Shown one piece after another: positions 8,334-17,735 of a DNA stretch of 64,000 nucleotides (the stretch's first letter is position 1; every line of letters starts with the position of its first letter). Position numbers and translations under genes: made by a program. This DNA is from JANSYA01 sp965243385 (GTDB taxonomy: Bacteria; Spirochaetota; Leptospiria; Leptospirales; Leptonemataceae). The DNA lies in assembly GCA_965243385.1 (NCBI GenBank), contig CBDEUV010000002.1, positions 806,001 to 870,000 of the forward strand, given 5' to 3'. Below the pieces are notes generated by a model that saw only the letters and a list, made by a program, of their open reading frames with translations, was not told the origin of the DNA and made no database searches.

Positions 8334-9680
8334 CTATAAAAGCGAAACCTTCAGCCGCTCTTCAATCAAACGGCCGCCCCGTCCCGCGACGACGCCGGCC
8401 GCGTCGCCCGCCGCAACGGTGTGCTCTTTCGCGTCGCGCCGAAAGAACCACCAGCCCGGATAGGGCACGCGGTGTTCGAGCGGCAAAAAGCGCACCCGCC
8501 GTAATTTCTTTTCGTCGGTGGCCGGCCCCTGCCCCGCGGGCGCCGGGCGTGCCGCCGTGCGAAATACATTATAAATAACGCCCGGCTGCAGGCTCGCGGC
8601 GAGGCCTTTATCATAGGGCGTCGAGAAGACGAATTTTTCGCTCGCGGGAGCGGCCTGGGGCAGTTGCGATCCGGCGGAAGCTCGCGAGAATTGCAGGGTC
8701 GCGAGTCGATTGGCGAAGTCCTGCACGTCGGATTCCGATTCAATTAAAATCGTATCCTGAGCCGTGAGCACGCGAAAGCGAAACTCGGGATGCTCTCGTT
8801 TCACCTGACTCAGAAAAGCGAGCAGCCAGCTCTTTACGAAATTCAGGTGCAGCAACGCGGCCGGAGTGTCCTGGGCCGCGCTCGAGAAATTGCGAAACTC
8901 AACGTGCAATAGGCGTGACTCTTCCGGGGATTTCGGCGCGATCCGGGTGATCATCTCGCCGATGCGAAAGCTCGCCTTCCAGTTCAGGTCTTTCAGTCGG
9001 TCGCCCGGCTGGTACTCGCGCATATAATATTTTTCTTCGTCCGCGTTGCGCATCCGGCGGGTGCTTTCAAAAGCCGCGGCGTTTCGAAAATGCAGTGGCG
9101 GTTTGCCCGGCAAGAGCGGCGGCTGGACGTACAGGGTGCGATGCTGGTCGCGACCGAGCCGCGCGCGCGTAAGCCCGAAAACGTCTTTTAAGTACAGGCG
9201 TCCGACGACCCGCGCGGAGCCCGACACCGGGAAATACAATGGAAGGTCGATCTCGCTGCCCCGCGAAGAAGCGCCCTCTTCGTGCAACAGAAAGTTCACG
9301 TCGCGGCCGGCTTCGAAGCTCCCGTGAATTACGAAATGAAAGCGATAGAACCAGTGCGGCTGCGACGTTCCCAGGTGCAGGCGTTGCTTCATATCGCTCA
9401 GGCGCGCCACCAACGGGCCGGAACTTTCCCAGACCACGTCGGGGTTCTGCATACGTAAAGCCTGGAGCCGGCCGTCGAGCGTCAGCACGAAGAGCAGGCC
9501 GAGAGACAGCGTGGCGAAAACGGCCGCGAAAACATTTAAGGTTCCGAAAGTATAACCTACCAGGTAGATACCGATCAGAAACAGCACGGTCCCGGTGACC
9601 GTGAACGGATAATAGTAGACGATCGTTTGCCAGAGACCGGAGGCCGCGGTCTCAGTTTCCTGTTGCCGGGTTTCGTTCAT
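8334..9680 (-). CDS. DUF58 domain protein
   Basis: 448-aa protein with two hydrophobic segments near the N-terminus (about 18-75), then a beta-rich region and the DUF58 core with the signature YQPGDRLKDLNWKAS (about 220), followed by a von Willebrand A-like fold. DUF58 proteins work with MoxR AAA+ ATPases and transglutaminase membrane proteins, the genes on either side here. Expected role: membrane-associated partner assembled or remodelled by the MoxR ATPase. The C-terminus ends in a basic, low-complexity part. The gap to moxR is 67 bp, and 91 bp with tandem repeats to the next gene. Confidence 0.9.
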   Translation of the reverse strand: MNETRQQETETAASGLWQTIVYYYPFTVTGTVLFLIGIYLVGYTFGTLNVFAAVFATLSLGLLFVLTLDGRLQALRMQNPDVVWESSGPLVARLSDMKQRLHLGTSQPHWFYRFHFVIHGSFEAGRDVNFLLHEEGASSRGSEIDLPLYFPVSGSARVVGRLYLKDVFGLTRARLGRDQHRTLYVQPPLLPGKPPLHFRNAAAFESTRRMRNADEEKYYMREYQPGDRLKDLNWKASFRIGEMITRIAPKSPEESRLLHVEFRNFSSAAQDTPAALLHLNFVKSWLLAFLSQVKREHPEFRFRVLTAQDTILIESESDVQDFANRLATLQFSRASAGSQLPQAAPASEKFVFSTPYDKGLAASLQPGVIYNVFRTAARPAPAGQGPATDEKKLRRVRFLPLEHRVPYPGWWFFRRDAKEHTVAAGDAAGVVAGRGGRLIEERLKVSLL

Positions 9681-9747
9681 AAATGGGGCGGAATGCGCGC
9701 GGACCCGCGCCGGGCGTCCGCGAATTGCGCGTCGGACCGGCGGCGCT

Positions 9748-10731
9748 TCAGGCTGTGATCTCTTTTTCGATCTTCTGCAGAATATCGCCGGGGTGCTGGC
9801 CGGGGTCTTCCAGTTCGAGACGATGCGCGAGCGCCGGTTCCAGCAACTCCTTCACAAGATCGATGGTCACGTAGTTCATCCCGCGCACCAGAGCCAGAGC
9901 TCTGGCCAGACGCGAGAGTTTGATGCCGGCCCGGGGACTGCAGCCCGTAACGACGCCGGGGTAACCCCGCGTGCGACGCGTAAAACGCACGATATAGCTG
10001 ACGACTTCTTCGTGAATGGAAACCTCGTCGACGAGTTTCTGCCAGGCGATCAGCTCCGACACTTCCGCCACCGGCGCGAAGCCGGCCCAGGAATCTTCGG
10101 TGCCGTGTTTGTGTACGATGTCGATTTCGCTCTGCTCGTCGGGATAACCCATCGATAGCTGGACCATGAAGCGGTCGAGCTGCGGAGCCGGCAGCGGAAA
10201 GAGGTGCGCCCCGCGCAGGTTCATCGTCGAAATTATAAAAAACGGATCGGGCAATTCATAGGTCCGCCCTTCGATCGAAACCTTCTGTTCTTCCATCGCC
10301 TGGAAAAACGAACCCTGGGTCTTCGGCGTGAGCAGATTGATCTCATCGCACAATACGAAGTGAGCGAAGATCGGACCGCTGTTGAACACGTAGCGGTTAT
10401 TGTGCATATCGAAGCGATTGAATCCCAGAATATCCTGAGGGAGTAGATCCACCGTACACTGAATGCGATTGAAATAGTGTACGTCGACGCCCTCGGCGGT
10501 TTTATCATCTTCGCCCCAGCGAATGGAGCCCGCAAGCGCTCGCGCCAGACTGGTCTTGCCGACGCCGTGCGAATCGGCCAGCATCACATGGCCGCCCGCG
10601 ATTTTCGAGGCGATGATGTGTTCCAGCTTTTCCGAATCGATGGTAATCACGGAGCGGATGTTTTGATGGACCCGGGCGATGCCGTCCCGGGCCGTGGTGA
10701 AGATAGCGGGATCGATTGTGGATGAACTCAT
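9748..10731 (-). CDS. MoxR-family AAA+ ATPase
   Basis: 327-aa ATPase, first gene of the operon that runs to 4473. Walker A is DSHGVGKTSLA (the family usually has GVPGVGKT, so this P-loop is slightly unusual but keeps GKT/S). Walker B is VLCDEINL, followed by the MoxR hallmark KTQGSFFQAMEE. The sensor and arginine-finger region FIISTMNLRGAHLFPLPAPQLDRF and a C-terminal lid with GVVTGCSPRAGIKL are present. MoxR proteins act as chaperone-like ATPases on partner complexes, here presumably the DUF58 and transglutaminase proteins. Confidence 0.93.
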   Translation of the reverse strand: MSSSTIDPAIFTTARDGIARVHQNIRSVITIDSEKLEHIIASKIAGGHVMLADSHGVGKTSLARALAGSIRWGEDDKTAEGVDVHYFNRIQCTVDLLPQDILGFNRFDMHNNRYVFNSGPIFAHFVLCDEINLLTPKTQGSFFQAMEEQKVSIEGRTYELPDPFFIISTMNLRGAHLFPLPAPQLDRFMVQLSMGYPDEQSEIDIVHKHGTEDSWAGFAPVAEVSELIAWQKLVDEVSIHEEVVSYIVRFTRRTRGYPGVVTGCSPRAGIKLSRLARALALVRGMNYVTIDLVKELLEPALAHRLELEDPGQHPGDILQKIEKEITA

Positions 10732-10856
10732 GAATACCTGAAATCGGAAAAAGAGGGCTTCTGCTGAAGCTTTCCGGGGGTTTTATAAGAAAAACCAGGC
10801 GGGGCCGCTCGTGGCAACTGTTCTTTTCAACATCTCCGGCTTCCCGCCCGAGGCGT

Positions 10857-11753
10857 TCAGCCGAGGCCGTCTGCGGTGGCTGGATCGGGAGCACGCTCTG
10901 CGCGAATCCGCTCACGCTCGAGCCGCAGCAGATAATCGGCCATGCCCCGGCGAAATTCGAGCAGCGCGTCTTCGTACTGCAACAACCCCCGGTTGCGACT
11001 GCCGGGATTCATTTCGGGGCGGCTGGTCGGGAATGCCAGGCGCTCCAATTCATCGATCAGGAGCAGACGCAGACGCCGCGAAAACCGCCCGCGCAAGAAA
11101 GCCTCGAGCTCCGGAGTGGCGTGAACCAGAACATGCGCCAGAACGTTCGGCGAATTGTGGGCGATCATTTGATCGGCGTCGAAGGGACTCCAGCGCAGTA
11201 AATCCGAAGGCTGCGGCGGCGCTTCCGGGATGGACGGCCCGCCGGGCGACGCCGGAGAGCGCTGGTCCGGGTCCGATTGAGCGTTCGCGCCGGAAAGCAG
11301 CGCCTGAAACAGCGGCAGGCTGGGCTCCGCCGGCGGCTCCGCGCGGCCCAGGAACCCCCCGGCGTTTTTTTCCTGCAGGCCGCGGCACAGCTCCACCTCG
11401 GACATGCGCAGCAGGCCCTGAATTTTCAAGCCGCCCTCCGGGCTTTTCTGGCTGGTCAAATAGGGCTGCGTATTGACGAGAATCGAAACGGAAGAGGAAC
11501 CCGGCGCCTTCGCCGGCAGCTCCAGACGAAAGAGATAGTCGTTGGTCTTGGTTACGGTGTAGGAACCGGCGGTCGGCAATTCCCCGGGCGGCGCGCTGCG
11601 AACCACCAGAAAGGCGTCCAGCTTCCGGCGCAGCTCGCCCAAGAGCTGATCCAGTCGCTCGTCGGGCCCGGGCTGCGGGGCCAGATCGGAGTCGGGGGCG
11701 GATTTCCGTCTTCGAAACGGCCCGCCGCCGAAAATGCGCCTCCAGAAGGACAT
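10857..11753 (-). CDS. Hypothetical protein with Pro/Ser-rich linker
   Basis: 298 aa, family not recognised. The N-terminus is basic (MSFWRRIFGGGPFRRRK). A first region of about 55-135 has regular beta/alpha character (SYTVTKTNDYLFRLEL, SVSILVNTQPYL). A Pro/Ser-rich linker spans about 150-180. A helical C-terminal region contains LLRWSPFDADQMIAHNSPN and a run of Leu/Arg-rich helices that faintly recall FliG-type ARM repeats, but I would not assign that. No signal peptide. It lies between moxR and rpmE on the same strand. The codon pattern looks native and several opposite-strand frames here are shadows. Confidence 0.7.
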   Translation of the reverse strand: MSFWRRIFGGGPFRRRKSAPDSDLAPQPGPDERLDQLLGELRRKLDAFLVVRSAPPGELPTAGSYTVTKTNDYLFRLELPAKAPGSSSVSILVNTQPYLTSQKSPEGGLKIQGLLRMSEVELCRGLQEKNAGGFLGRAEPPAEPSLPLFQALLSGANAQSDPDQRSPASPGGPSIPEAPPQPSDLLRWSPFDADQMIAHNSPNVLAHVLVHATPELEAFLRGRFSRRLRLLLIDELERLAFPTSRPEMNPGSRNRGLLQYEDALLEFRRGMADYLLRLERERIRAERAPDPATADGLG

Positions 11754-11787
11754 AATCCAGAGGCACAGAGCGTCAGCGAAAACGCAA

Positions 11788-11988
11788 TTACTTCATCTTG
11801 TATTTTTTCTTGAAGCGATCGACGCGACCGGCGGAGTCGATGATTTTCTGGGTGCCGGTGTAGAAGGGGTGACAGTTGGAGCAGATCTCCACGTTCATAT
11901 CGCCCCGGGTAGACCGGGTTTTGTATTCAGCGCCACACGCACATTTGATGGTCGCTTCGACGTATTCGGGATGGATGCCTGCTTTCAT
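11788..11988 (-). CDS. rpmE: 50S ribosomal protein L31
   Basis: 66-aa L31 beginning MKAGIHPEY. It is the zinc-binding (C+) form: CACG and CSNCHPFY supply the cysteines. The C-terminus VDRFKKKYK is typical. The start at 11988 is supported by AGGAG seven bases upstream; a longer in-frame extension to 12198 is not part of the protein. The 103-bp gap behind the protease gene contains TATATATAG and a TTGACA-like hexamer that may belong to its promoter. Having the C+ form matters because a Zur-type regulator and znu operon are also in this window. Confidence 0.97.
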   Translation of the reverse strand: MKAGIHPEYVEATIKCACGAEYKTRSTRGDMNVEICSNCHPFYTGTQKIIDSAGRVDRFKKKYKMK

Positions 11989-12091
11989 GGTGTAGCTCCT
12001 GATTTTCTCAGCCACGTCTGGTGTCAACCCTATATATAGAAGACATTCTTCGTCACGCTGGTATAGATTGGATGCGAGCTCCCTCAGGAGG

Positions 12092-13366
12092 TTACAGGTC
12101 TGCCGCGCTTTGGGAAAGATCCGAGCAGCGAGCCCGCAAACTCCGCCACCGAGCTCCTTCCCCGGTGAGCGAGCGGGAGCCGGCCGGGCCACCGGCAATG
12201 GCCGCCTCCAGATAACGAACCCGCTCCTCGTCCGCGGGATGCGTGCTCAGAAAATCCGGGATCGCCTGCTCGAGATTTTCGAGTGAATTCTCAAGCGCGG
12301 CCTCGAGCGAATCGCTGTCCGTTTCCTGACCGTCTTCCGGCGGTTTCGTTTGCGCCACGTCCTGATCGGCCGGGGAATCCGTCGCTCCGGCTGCGCTCAC
12401 CCGGCGCGCGAAGAAATCCACAAGCCCGCGCGCCTCAATGCCGGCTGCCTCCAGCAAGCGCAGGCCGTACAGATCCGCTTCGCGCTCGAAATCGCGCGAA
12501 TATTTGAAAAAAACCGCCACGCTCGCCAGTTCGGTGATGGTCTCGGCCGCTTCCAGTTCTTCAAAGCCGGAGCCCAGAATCATCGTGGTCAGGTAGGCGA
12601 CGCCGAGCGCCTGGATCAACTGGCGCATGGAATGGCGTTCCTCAATGTGTCCGATTTCATGCGCCAGAACTCCGGCGACTTCGGCCGCCGATTCGCTTTC
12701 GGCCAGCAGACCGCTGAACAAATAGATATTCCCGTTCGGCAGCGCGAGCGCGTTGACCTCGTCTTCGCGTACGATGCGTACGTTATAACGCTCCGGGGCG
12801 TCCTCTCCGGCCAGGCGCACGAGCATCTCGTTTACGGCGGCCCCCAGCCGCGGGTCTTCGCAGAACTCCATGCCGTTTTCCAGATAAGCCACGGCGTGAT
12901 CGCCGAGGCGCCGGTCGGCCGACTCCGGCACCAGAACGTGCGCGCCTTCGATGCCGAACAAAAAAACGCCGACCGACAGCGGCAATAACAGCGCGCCGAT
13001 CAGAATTTTGCGGGGCGTAGACCACGCTGCGAAATACTGAACAACGCCACGCAGCCCGCGGGCGTTTTCGCGGCGGCCCTGTTGAATGCGTTCGAAGAGC
13101 GCACGATCGGAAAACCGCAGCTCGCGGCTTTCGCCCGCGTCGATGAATATCTGAACGCGGAATTCATTGGCGGCGGCTTTCGTTTCGCTGATCTGATCGT
13201 ACGCGAAATGCGCAGTCGCGCCCCTGACCGCCGGGCCCGGGGCAACAGTCGCATCACCTTGCGAGTCCGGCTCAAAGACGACGCCTTCCGGGGTCGCCGT
13301 CAGCACGCCGGCGACCGCGTTGGGACTCATCCCATCGAAATATTTCGCCGGCGCGCTCGCGTGCAT
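12092..13366 (-). CDS. M48-family membrane zinc metalloprotease
   Basis: 424-aa protein. The N-terminal cytoplasmic part (1-135) has no clear family. One transmembrane segment (about 140-160) precedes an M48 catalytic domain with the zinc motif HEIGHIEERH (about 243) and the third ligand in EREADLYGLRLL (about 318). It would act as an envelope-facing or integral membrane endopeptidase, like BepA/HtpX relatives. The C-terminal tail (350-424) is Glu/Asp-rich, then has STHPADEERVRYLE, the conserved M48 end motif. The gene follows the DUF898 gene with a 12-bp gap; M48-DUF898 pairs recur in many Gram-negatives, so they probably work together. Confidence 0.92.
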   Translation of the reverse strand: MHASAPAKYFDGMSPNAVAGVLTATPEGVVFEPDSQGDATVAPGPAVRGATAHFAYDQISETKAAANEFRVQIFIDAGESRELRFSDRALFERIQQGRRENARGLRGVVQYFAAWSTPRKILIGALLLPLSVGVFLFGIEGAHVLVPESADRRLGDHAVAYLENGMEFCEDPRLGAAVNEMLVRLAGEDAPERYNVRIVREDEVNALALPNGNIYLFSGLLAESESAAEVAGVLAHEIGHIEERHSMRQLIQALGVAYLTTMILGSGFEELEAAETITELASVAVFFKYSRDFEREADLYGLRLLEAAGIEARGLVDFFARRVSAAGATDSPADQDVAQTKPPEDGQETDSDSLEAALENSLENLEQAIPDFLSTHPADEERVRYLEAAIAGGPAGSRSLTGEGARWRSLRARCSDLSQSAADL

Positions 13367-13378
13367 GTGACCGTCAGT

Positions 13379-14344
13379 TCAACCCAGAACGCTACCGACC
13401 GCGTCGGCCGCGTCGCCGATACCGTCGGAGAGCGAAGAAGCGCCGCTGTCTTTGCGGCCCGCAATGCGGTCGAGATCCAGAGCGCCTTCAATGGCGGTGG
13501 TTTCCAGATACAATTTTTGCAGCTTGATGATCGCCCAGGGGAAGGCCAGGCCGAGCGAAAACACGACCATCAGCAGAACCACGAGCGTCGTAACGAAAAT
13601 CTGTCCGCCGGTGATGTCGGAACGAAAGCTGCGCCCCTGAACGCTCGTGCGTTCGGCGTAGAAACGAGTCAGGCTCGCCTGCAGCCAGGAACCATAGATT
13701 CCCAGAGTCACGATCGTCAGCAGAAAACCGACCAGATAGATCTTGAACAGCTCGAGACCGTCGTTTTCGCCCGAAAAATGAAAGGCTTCGCTCCCGTAAT
13801 TCGAATGATTTGTGAAAAACGTGCGCATTTTGAGCGCGAACCAGGGCCCGTAGATTCCGAGAGTGACGACGGTCAAAAGCAGTCCGATATAAAAATCCTT
13901 CTGCAGCGCCTGAGGCGTACCGCTGAAATGGAAACGCAGATTCCGCCAGGAAGAGCGGGCCTGATGAAAGCGCGTGCTGCCGACCAGCAAGAACGGTATC
14001 GCCGCGATGATTCCGATATAAAAAAGTAAGGTCGCAATGAGCGCGCCGGTTTCGCCGATAATCGACGTCAGAATAAAGCTAACGATCATGAGAGCGACGA
14101 TTGCGGCGATGACCACGCCCAGACCTTTTAAGAATCCTACGAATAGTTCTTTGCCGGTTGCATGATAGTCGAAGTTTTCATCGAGCAGATATGTATTCTG
14201 GTACAGAAATTTTTGAATCTTCACCCGCGCCCAAAAGCTGTAAATGCCGAGGGTTACGGCGGTGAGAATCATATTCACGATATAGATTCCGAACAATTCG
14301 CCTCCGCTTCCGCGGAAACTAAAACGTTGCTCCTGGTCTGACAT
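13379..14344 (-). CDS. DUF898 (YjgN-like) polytopic membrane protein
   Basis: 321 aa with about seven hydrophobic segments and three internal repeats of the DUF898 pattern. Each repeat has an FSGxGxELFxIYxVxxxLTxVTLGIYxxW core: near residue 10, near 110-150 and near 195-215. The LGIYSFWARVKIQKF motif is diagnostic. Function of the family is not established; E. coli YjgN is the usual reference. It is upstream of, and probably co-transcribed with, the M48 protease gene. Confidence 0.9.
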   Translation of the reverse strand: MSDQEQRFSFRGSGGELFGIYIVNMILTAVTLGIYSFWARVKIQKFLYQNTYLLDENFDYHATGKELFVGFLKGLGVVIAAIVALMIVSFILTSIIGETGALIATLLFYIGIIAAIPFLLVGSTRFHQARSSWRNLRFHFSGTPQALQKDFYIGLLLTVVTLGIYGPWFALKMRTFFTNHSNYGSEAFHFSGENDGLELFKIYLVGFLLTIVTLGIYGSWLQASLTRFYAERTSVQGRSFRSDITGGQIFVTTLVVLLMVVFSLGLAFPWAIIKLQKLYLETTAIEGALDLDRIAGRKDSGASSLSDGIGDAADAVGSVLG

Positions 14345-14510
14345 GCATGAACTCCATTGCTTGAATTAGTTGAATAATTCTTTCTATAGAGCCGGCCCGC
14401 CAGAGAACAAACGATATTTTAACCGGAACGTTTAGATTGCGTAAAAAAAGTCCGGCGACAGAGACGAAGACGCCGTCTCGCGAGCGCAGATTTCCGCAAA
14501 ACCCTGAATT

Positions 14511-14548
14511 TAAAACAAACAAACCCGCAACGAAACTCGTCGCGGGTT
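14511..14548 (-). terminator. Rho-independent terminator downstream of rho
   Basis: On the minus strand, stem AACCCGC/GCGGGTT (plus positions 14522-14528 and 14542-14548) with a 13-base loop, followed by TTGTTTGTTTTAAA. It starts ten bases after the rho stop codon. Confidence 0.85.
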
Positions 14549-14557
14549 CAGATTCAA

Positions 14558-16063
14558 TCAGCTGGCTGGTACGTTCATAGACGCGAGAAAATCCGCGTTG
14601 GTTTTCGAGCTTTTCATGCGATCGCGCAGCAGCTCCATCGCTTCGGTTGTGCCCATCGGACTGAGCGCCTTTCGCAGAACGAAAACGCGCTGCAGTACTT
14701 CCGGGGCCAGCAACAACTCTTCTTTGCGAGTGCCGGATTTGTTCAGATCGATGGCCGGATAGATGCGTTTGTCCGACAGGCGGCGATCCAGATGGATTTC
14801 CATATTGCCGGTGCCTTTGAATTCTTCGAAGATCACCTCGTCCATACGCGAACCGGTGTCGACCAGCGCGGTGGCGATGATCGTCAGCGAACCGCCGTTT
14901 TCGATATTGCGCGCGGCGCCGAAGAAACGTTTGGGTTTATGCAGCGCGTTGGCGTCGACGCCGCCGGTCAGTACCTTTCCCGAAGTCGGCACGACCACGT
15001 TGTAGGCCCGCGCCAGGCGCGTAATCGAGTCGAGCAGAATCACAACGTCGCGGCCGTGTTCGACCTGGCGTTTCGCTTTTTCGATCACCATTTCGGCGAC
15101 CTGCACGTGACGCAGCGCCTGTTCATCGAAAGTCGACGACACGACTTCGCCTTTTACGTGGCGGGCCATGTCGGTAACCTCTTCCGGACGTTCGTCAATC
15201 AGCAGCACCATCAGCTGCACTTCCGGATTGTTCGCCGTGATCGCGTTGGCGATATTTTGCATGAGAATCGTTTTACCGGTCCGGGGCGGCGCGACGATCA
15301 GGCCGCGCTGGCCCTTGCCGATCGGAGTCAACAGATCGATGATGCGGGTATCCATCTGGCCGGGATTCCATTCCATTACCAGGCGTTCTTCCGGATAGAG
15401 CGGCGTTAAGTTATCGAAAAGAATCCGACGATGCGCCACATCCGGAGATTCGCCGTTGACCGTATCGACCCGCAGCATGGCGAAGAAGCGCTCGGATTCT
15501 TTGGGCGGTCGAATCTGTCCGGTAATGGTATCGCCCGTACGCAGGCCGAAGAGCCGAATCTGCGAAGGCGAAACGTAAATATCGTCGGGGCCCGGCAGGT
15601 AGTTGTAGTCGGTACTGCGGAGGAATCCGTAGCCTTCGGCCAGGCGCTCCATGGTGCCGGAAGCGTAGACGACGCCGTTTTGCTCGGCCTGCTTCTGTAA
15701 GATCGCGAATATTAAATTCTGTTTTTTCTGTCCCGACGCGTTCTCGGCGCCCATCTTATCAGCCATACGCGTGAGGTCAGCGATGGGCATGCGCTTGAGT
15801 TCGGTAAGATCGATGGGTTCCGGCGGCTGGCCGCCCTGAGATTTCGCTTCGCGCGAAGAACCTCCGTTCGACTCTTTGTCCTTGTCTTTGTCGCCGCGGC
15901 CGCCGGAGGATCGGCGTCCACCGCGCGATCGACGACCGTTGCCGCTCTTGCCGTTTTCGGCGCTCTCCGCGTCGCGCGTGCTTGCTTCGGGGTCGTCGTT
16001 TCCGACATTGTCGTCCGCTTCGGCCTGGGCCTCTTTATTTTTGGTACTTCTCCGGACTGCCAT
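14558..16063 (-). CDS. rho: Transcription termination factor Rho
   Basis: 501-aa hexameric RNA-dependent ATPase/helicase. Residues 1-85 are an unusual extension: first acidic, then RRSRGGRR and Lys/Asp/Ser-rich low complexity. The Rho N-terminal helical domain (about 87-128), the RNA-binding cold-shock-like domain (AEGYGFLRSTDYNYLPG) and the ATPase core follow. Walker A is PPRTGKT, Walker B VILLDS, and the R loop GTRKEELLL is intact. AGGAG six bases before the ATG supports the start. A 5' leader of over 300 bp without a gene precedes it, in keeping with the long autoregulated rho leaders known elsewhere. Confidence 0.97.
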   Translation of the reverse strand: MAVRRSTKNKEAQAEADDNVGNDDPEASTRDAESAENGKSGNGRRSRGGRRSSGGRGDKDKDKESNGGSSREAKSQGGQPPEPIDLTELKRMPIADLTRMADKMGAENASGQKKQNLIFAILQKQAEQNGVVYASGTMERLAEGYGFLRSTDYNYLPGPDDIYVSPSQIRLFGLRTGDTITGQIRPPKESERFFAMLRVDTVNGESPDVAHRRILFDNLTPLYPEERLVMEWNPGQMDTRIIDLLTPIGKGQRGLIVAPPRTGKTILMQNIANAITANNPEVQLMVLLIDERPEEVTDMARHVKGEVVSSTFDEQALRHVQVAEMVIEKAKRQVEHGRDVVILLDSITRLARAYNVVVPTSGKVLTGGVDANALHKPKRFFGAARNIENGGSLTIIATALVDTGSRMDEVIFEEFKGTGNMEIHLDRRLSDKRIYPAIDLNKSGTRKEELLLAPEVLQRVFVLRKALSPMGTTEAMELLRDRMKSSKTNADFLASMNVPAS

Positions 16064-16390
16064 ATTAACTCCTGAAAATGAAAATGCTGAAAAGAATGGG
16101 AAAGTGAAAAAGCCGGTGCTGTGGGTTGATTCGTCGAAGCGCGGCGAGGATGCCGTGCGTCAGAGGTGCAGGTTCTTACTGATGATAAACCGGTCGATAA
16201 GTGGTTGATCCTGGAATTCCGAACCGAAACGGCCGGGCGCGCGGTCGAAATGTGGCCATCGTCATCGGCCGGACTGAGCGTTCCAGCGACGATCCCACGG
16301 GGCAGGTGACTGTGAAAAACACCACGCCCTGTCTTTCGTCAAGAAAAAAAGGAACTGTGACTGCACGCCCGAATTGAATCTATGAATCAA
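16064..16390. other. 327-bp gene-free interval: probable rho leader and promoter
   Basis: No coding frame of note. It ends (minus strand) with a good Shine-Dalgarno AGGAG for rho. A TTGACG hexamer (plus 16337-16342) 17 bases from a T-rich TTTTTC is the only promoter-like pair seen and is weak; if real, the rho leader is about 250 nt. A pyrimidine-rich stretch (CTTTTTCACTTTCCCATTC on the minus strand) lies just upstream of the ribosome-binding site and could be a Rho loading or translation-control region. Confidence 0.4.
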
Positions 16391-17473
16391 TCAGAAGCGT
16401 ACGTATCGCCGCGGGTTCACCACGCGATTGTTTCTGATCACTTCGAAATGCAGATGCGCGCCGGTCGATCGTCCGGTGTTGCCGGAGGTCGCGATGCGCC
16501 CGCCCGCTTTCACAAATTGGCCGGGCTTCACGTGAGTTTTGCTCAAGTGCGCATAGAGAGTTTTAAAGCCACCCTCATGGCGGATAATAACGGCTTTCCC
16601 GTAGCTACCAAGGTAGCCGGCGAACATCACCTGCCCGTCACGAGCCGCACGCACGCGTTTGTACGCGACGCCGATATCAATACCGGAATGCAAATGACGA
16701 TGGCCGAGAATCGGATGGCGACGATAGCCGAAGCGCGAAGTGATGCGACCGCCGATGACCGGCCGTACCCAGATGACCGGCGGCGCCGGGATCTTCGCAT
16801 TCGGTAAAAACAGCGACTCGCCGGGTTCGACCAGGTCCAGATCGGCCAGGTCGGGATTATCGATGATGACGTCTTCAATCTTGACGGAGTAGTGCTGCGC
16901 TACCGCGGCAAGGGTATCGCCTTTTTTGAATTTGTAGACCAGGCCCGGACGGTCCGGAATCGTCAGGATCTGCCCGGTGGACAGCGTGGACTGGACTTTA
17001 ATTTTCGAAGCCACCGCGATCATACTCGCCGGCACCCGGTGCTTCAACGCGATCTGGGAGAGCGTATCTCCCGAGCGAACTTTGTATTGGATGAATTTGA
17101 CTTTTCCGCTTTTGCGGGTTTCTTCTTCGGTGGTCGTCAGGCGATCCTTCAGCTCGTCCGAAGCGAGTTCCAGCTCTTCGAAGCGGCCTTCGGCTTCCAG
17201 CCGCTTGAGTTCGTTGACCTGAGTAATCGGATCCGCAGTGCCGGAACCCGACAGCAGCGTGATCAGCATAAAAAAGAAGGTGCTGAAGGCGACCGCGCCC
17301 AGACCTCGATTGCGGTATTTTTTGCGGCCCAGCTCCAGCTTGCCGACGATGGGGTATTTGCGGCCGGGGAAGCTGTAGAGAAAGGTTCCGCCGCCCAGAT
17401 GCATCAGGGAAAAGCGCCCCTGGTAATTGAAAATACGCCGACTGGATTTGTTCTTAAAACGGCGCTGGTGCAT
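16391..17473 (-). CDS. LysM / M23 peptidoglycan endopeptidase
   Basis: 360-aa cell-wall enzyme. A basic cytoplasmic N-terminus (1-70) and one transmembrane anchor (about 77-97) precede a short coiled coil (about 105-140). Two LysM modules follow: YKVRSGDTLSQIALKHRV and YKFKKGDTLAAVAQHYSV. The M23 domain has the first zinc ligands in HPILGHRHLHSGIDIG and the last ligand in GAHLHFEV, so it should cleave peptide crossbridges. The bactofilin gene lies 262 bp upstream. M23-bactofilin pairs set cell shape (for example curvature) in other bacteria, so this enzyme probably serves helical morphology. Confidence 0.93.
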   Translation of the reverse strand: MHQRRFKNKSSRRIFNYQGRFSLMHLGGGTFLYSFPGRKYPIVGKLELGRKKYRNRGLGAVAFSTFFFMLITLLSGSGTADPITQVNELKRLEAEGRFEELELASDELKDRLTTTEEETRKSGKVKFIQYKVRSGDTLSQIALKHRVPASMIAVASKIKVQSTLSTGQILTIPDRPGLVYKFKKGDTLAAVAQHYSVKIEDVIIDNPDLADLDLVEPGESLFLPNAKIPAPPVIWVRPVIGGRITSRFGYRRHPILGHRHLHSGIDIGVAYKRVRAARDGQVMFAGYLGSYGKAVIIRHEGGFKTLYAHLSKTHVKPGQFVKAGGRIATSGNTGRSTGAHLHFEVIRNNRVVNPRRYVRF

Positions 17474-17735
17474 TGAATTCTGTGTTGAGGACTGTTCAGT
17501 GAGATGCGGCTGGCCGCTCTCTGTCCTGTCTTCCTAGTCTATTCCTAACATTTCCGGGTACCACTGGATACAGTAGCTTCCCCGCTGTAAAAGCACTTTT
17601 TCTATCTTTGCGTATGATATGAGTCCGCCGCAGCAGCGGGGGGCTCTCTTTCTATTCTCGGTCGGCCGAAGCAGGCCCGGCAGCAGAAATTCTTCCGCCG
17701 GCAAGGCCATCGGCGACGGTTTCCGCCGGGTTCTT

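Noticed and set aside
10811..11476. Long plus-strand frame opposite the 10857 gene
   Set aside because: GC-rich shadow frame; composition Arg/Pro/Gly-rich, no family match and no start signal.
11989..12198. N-terminal extension of ribosomal protein L31
   Set aside because: L31 starts at MKAGIHPEY with a good ribosome-binding site; the extra sequence is intergenic and protease-gene shadow.
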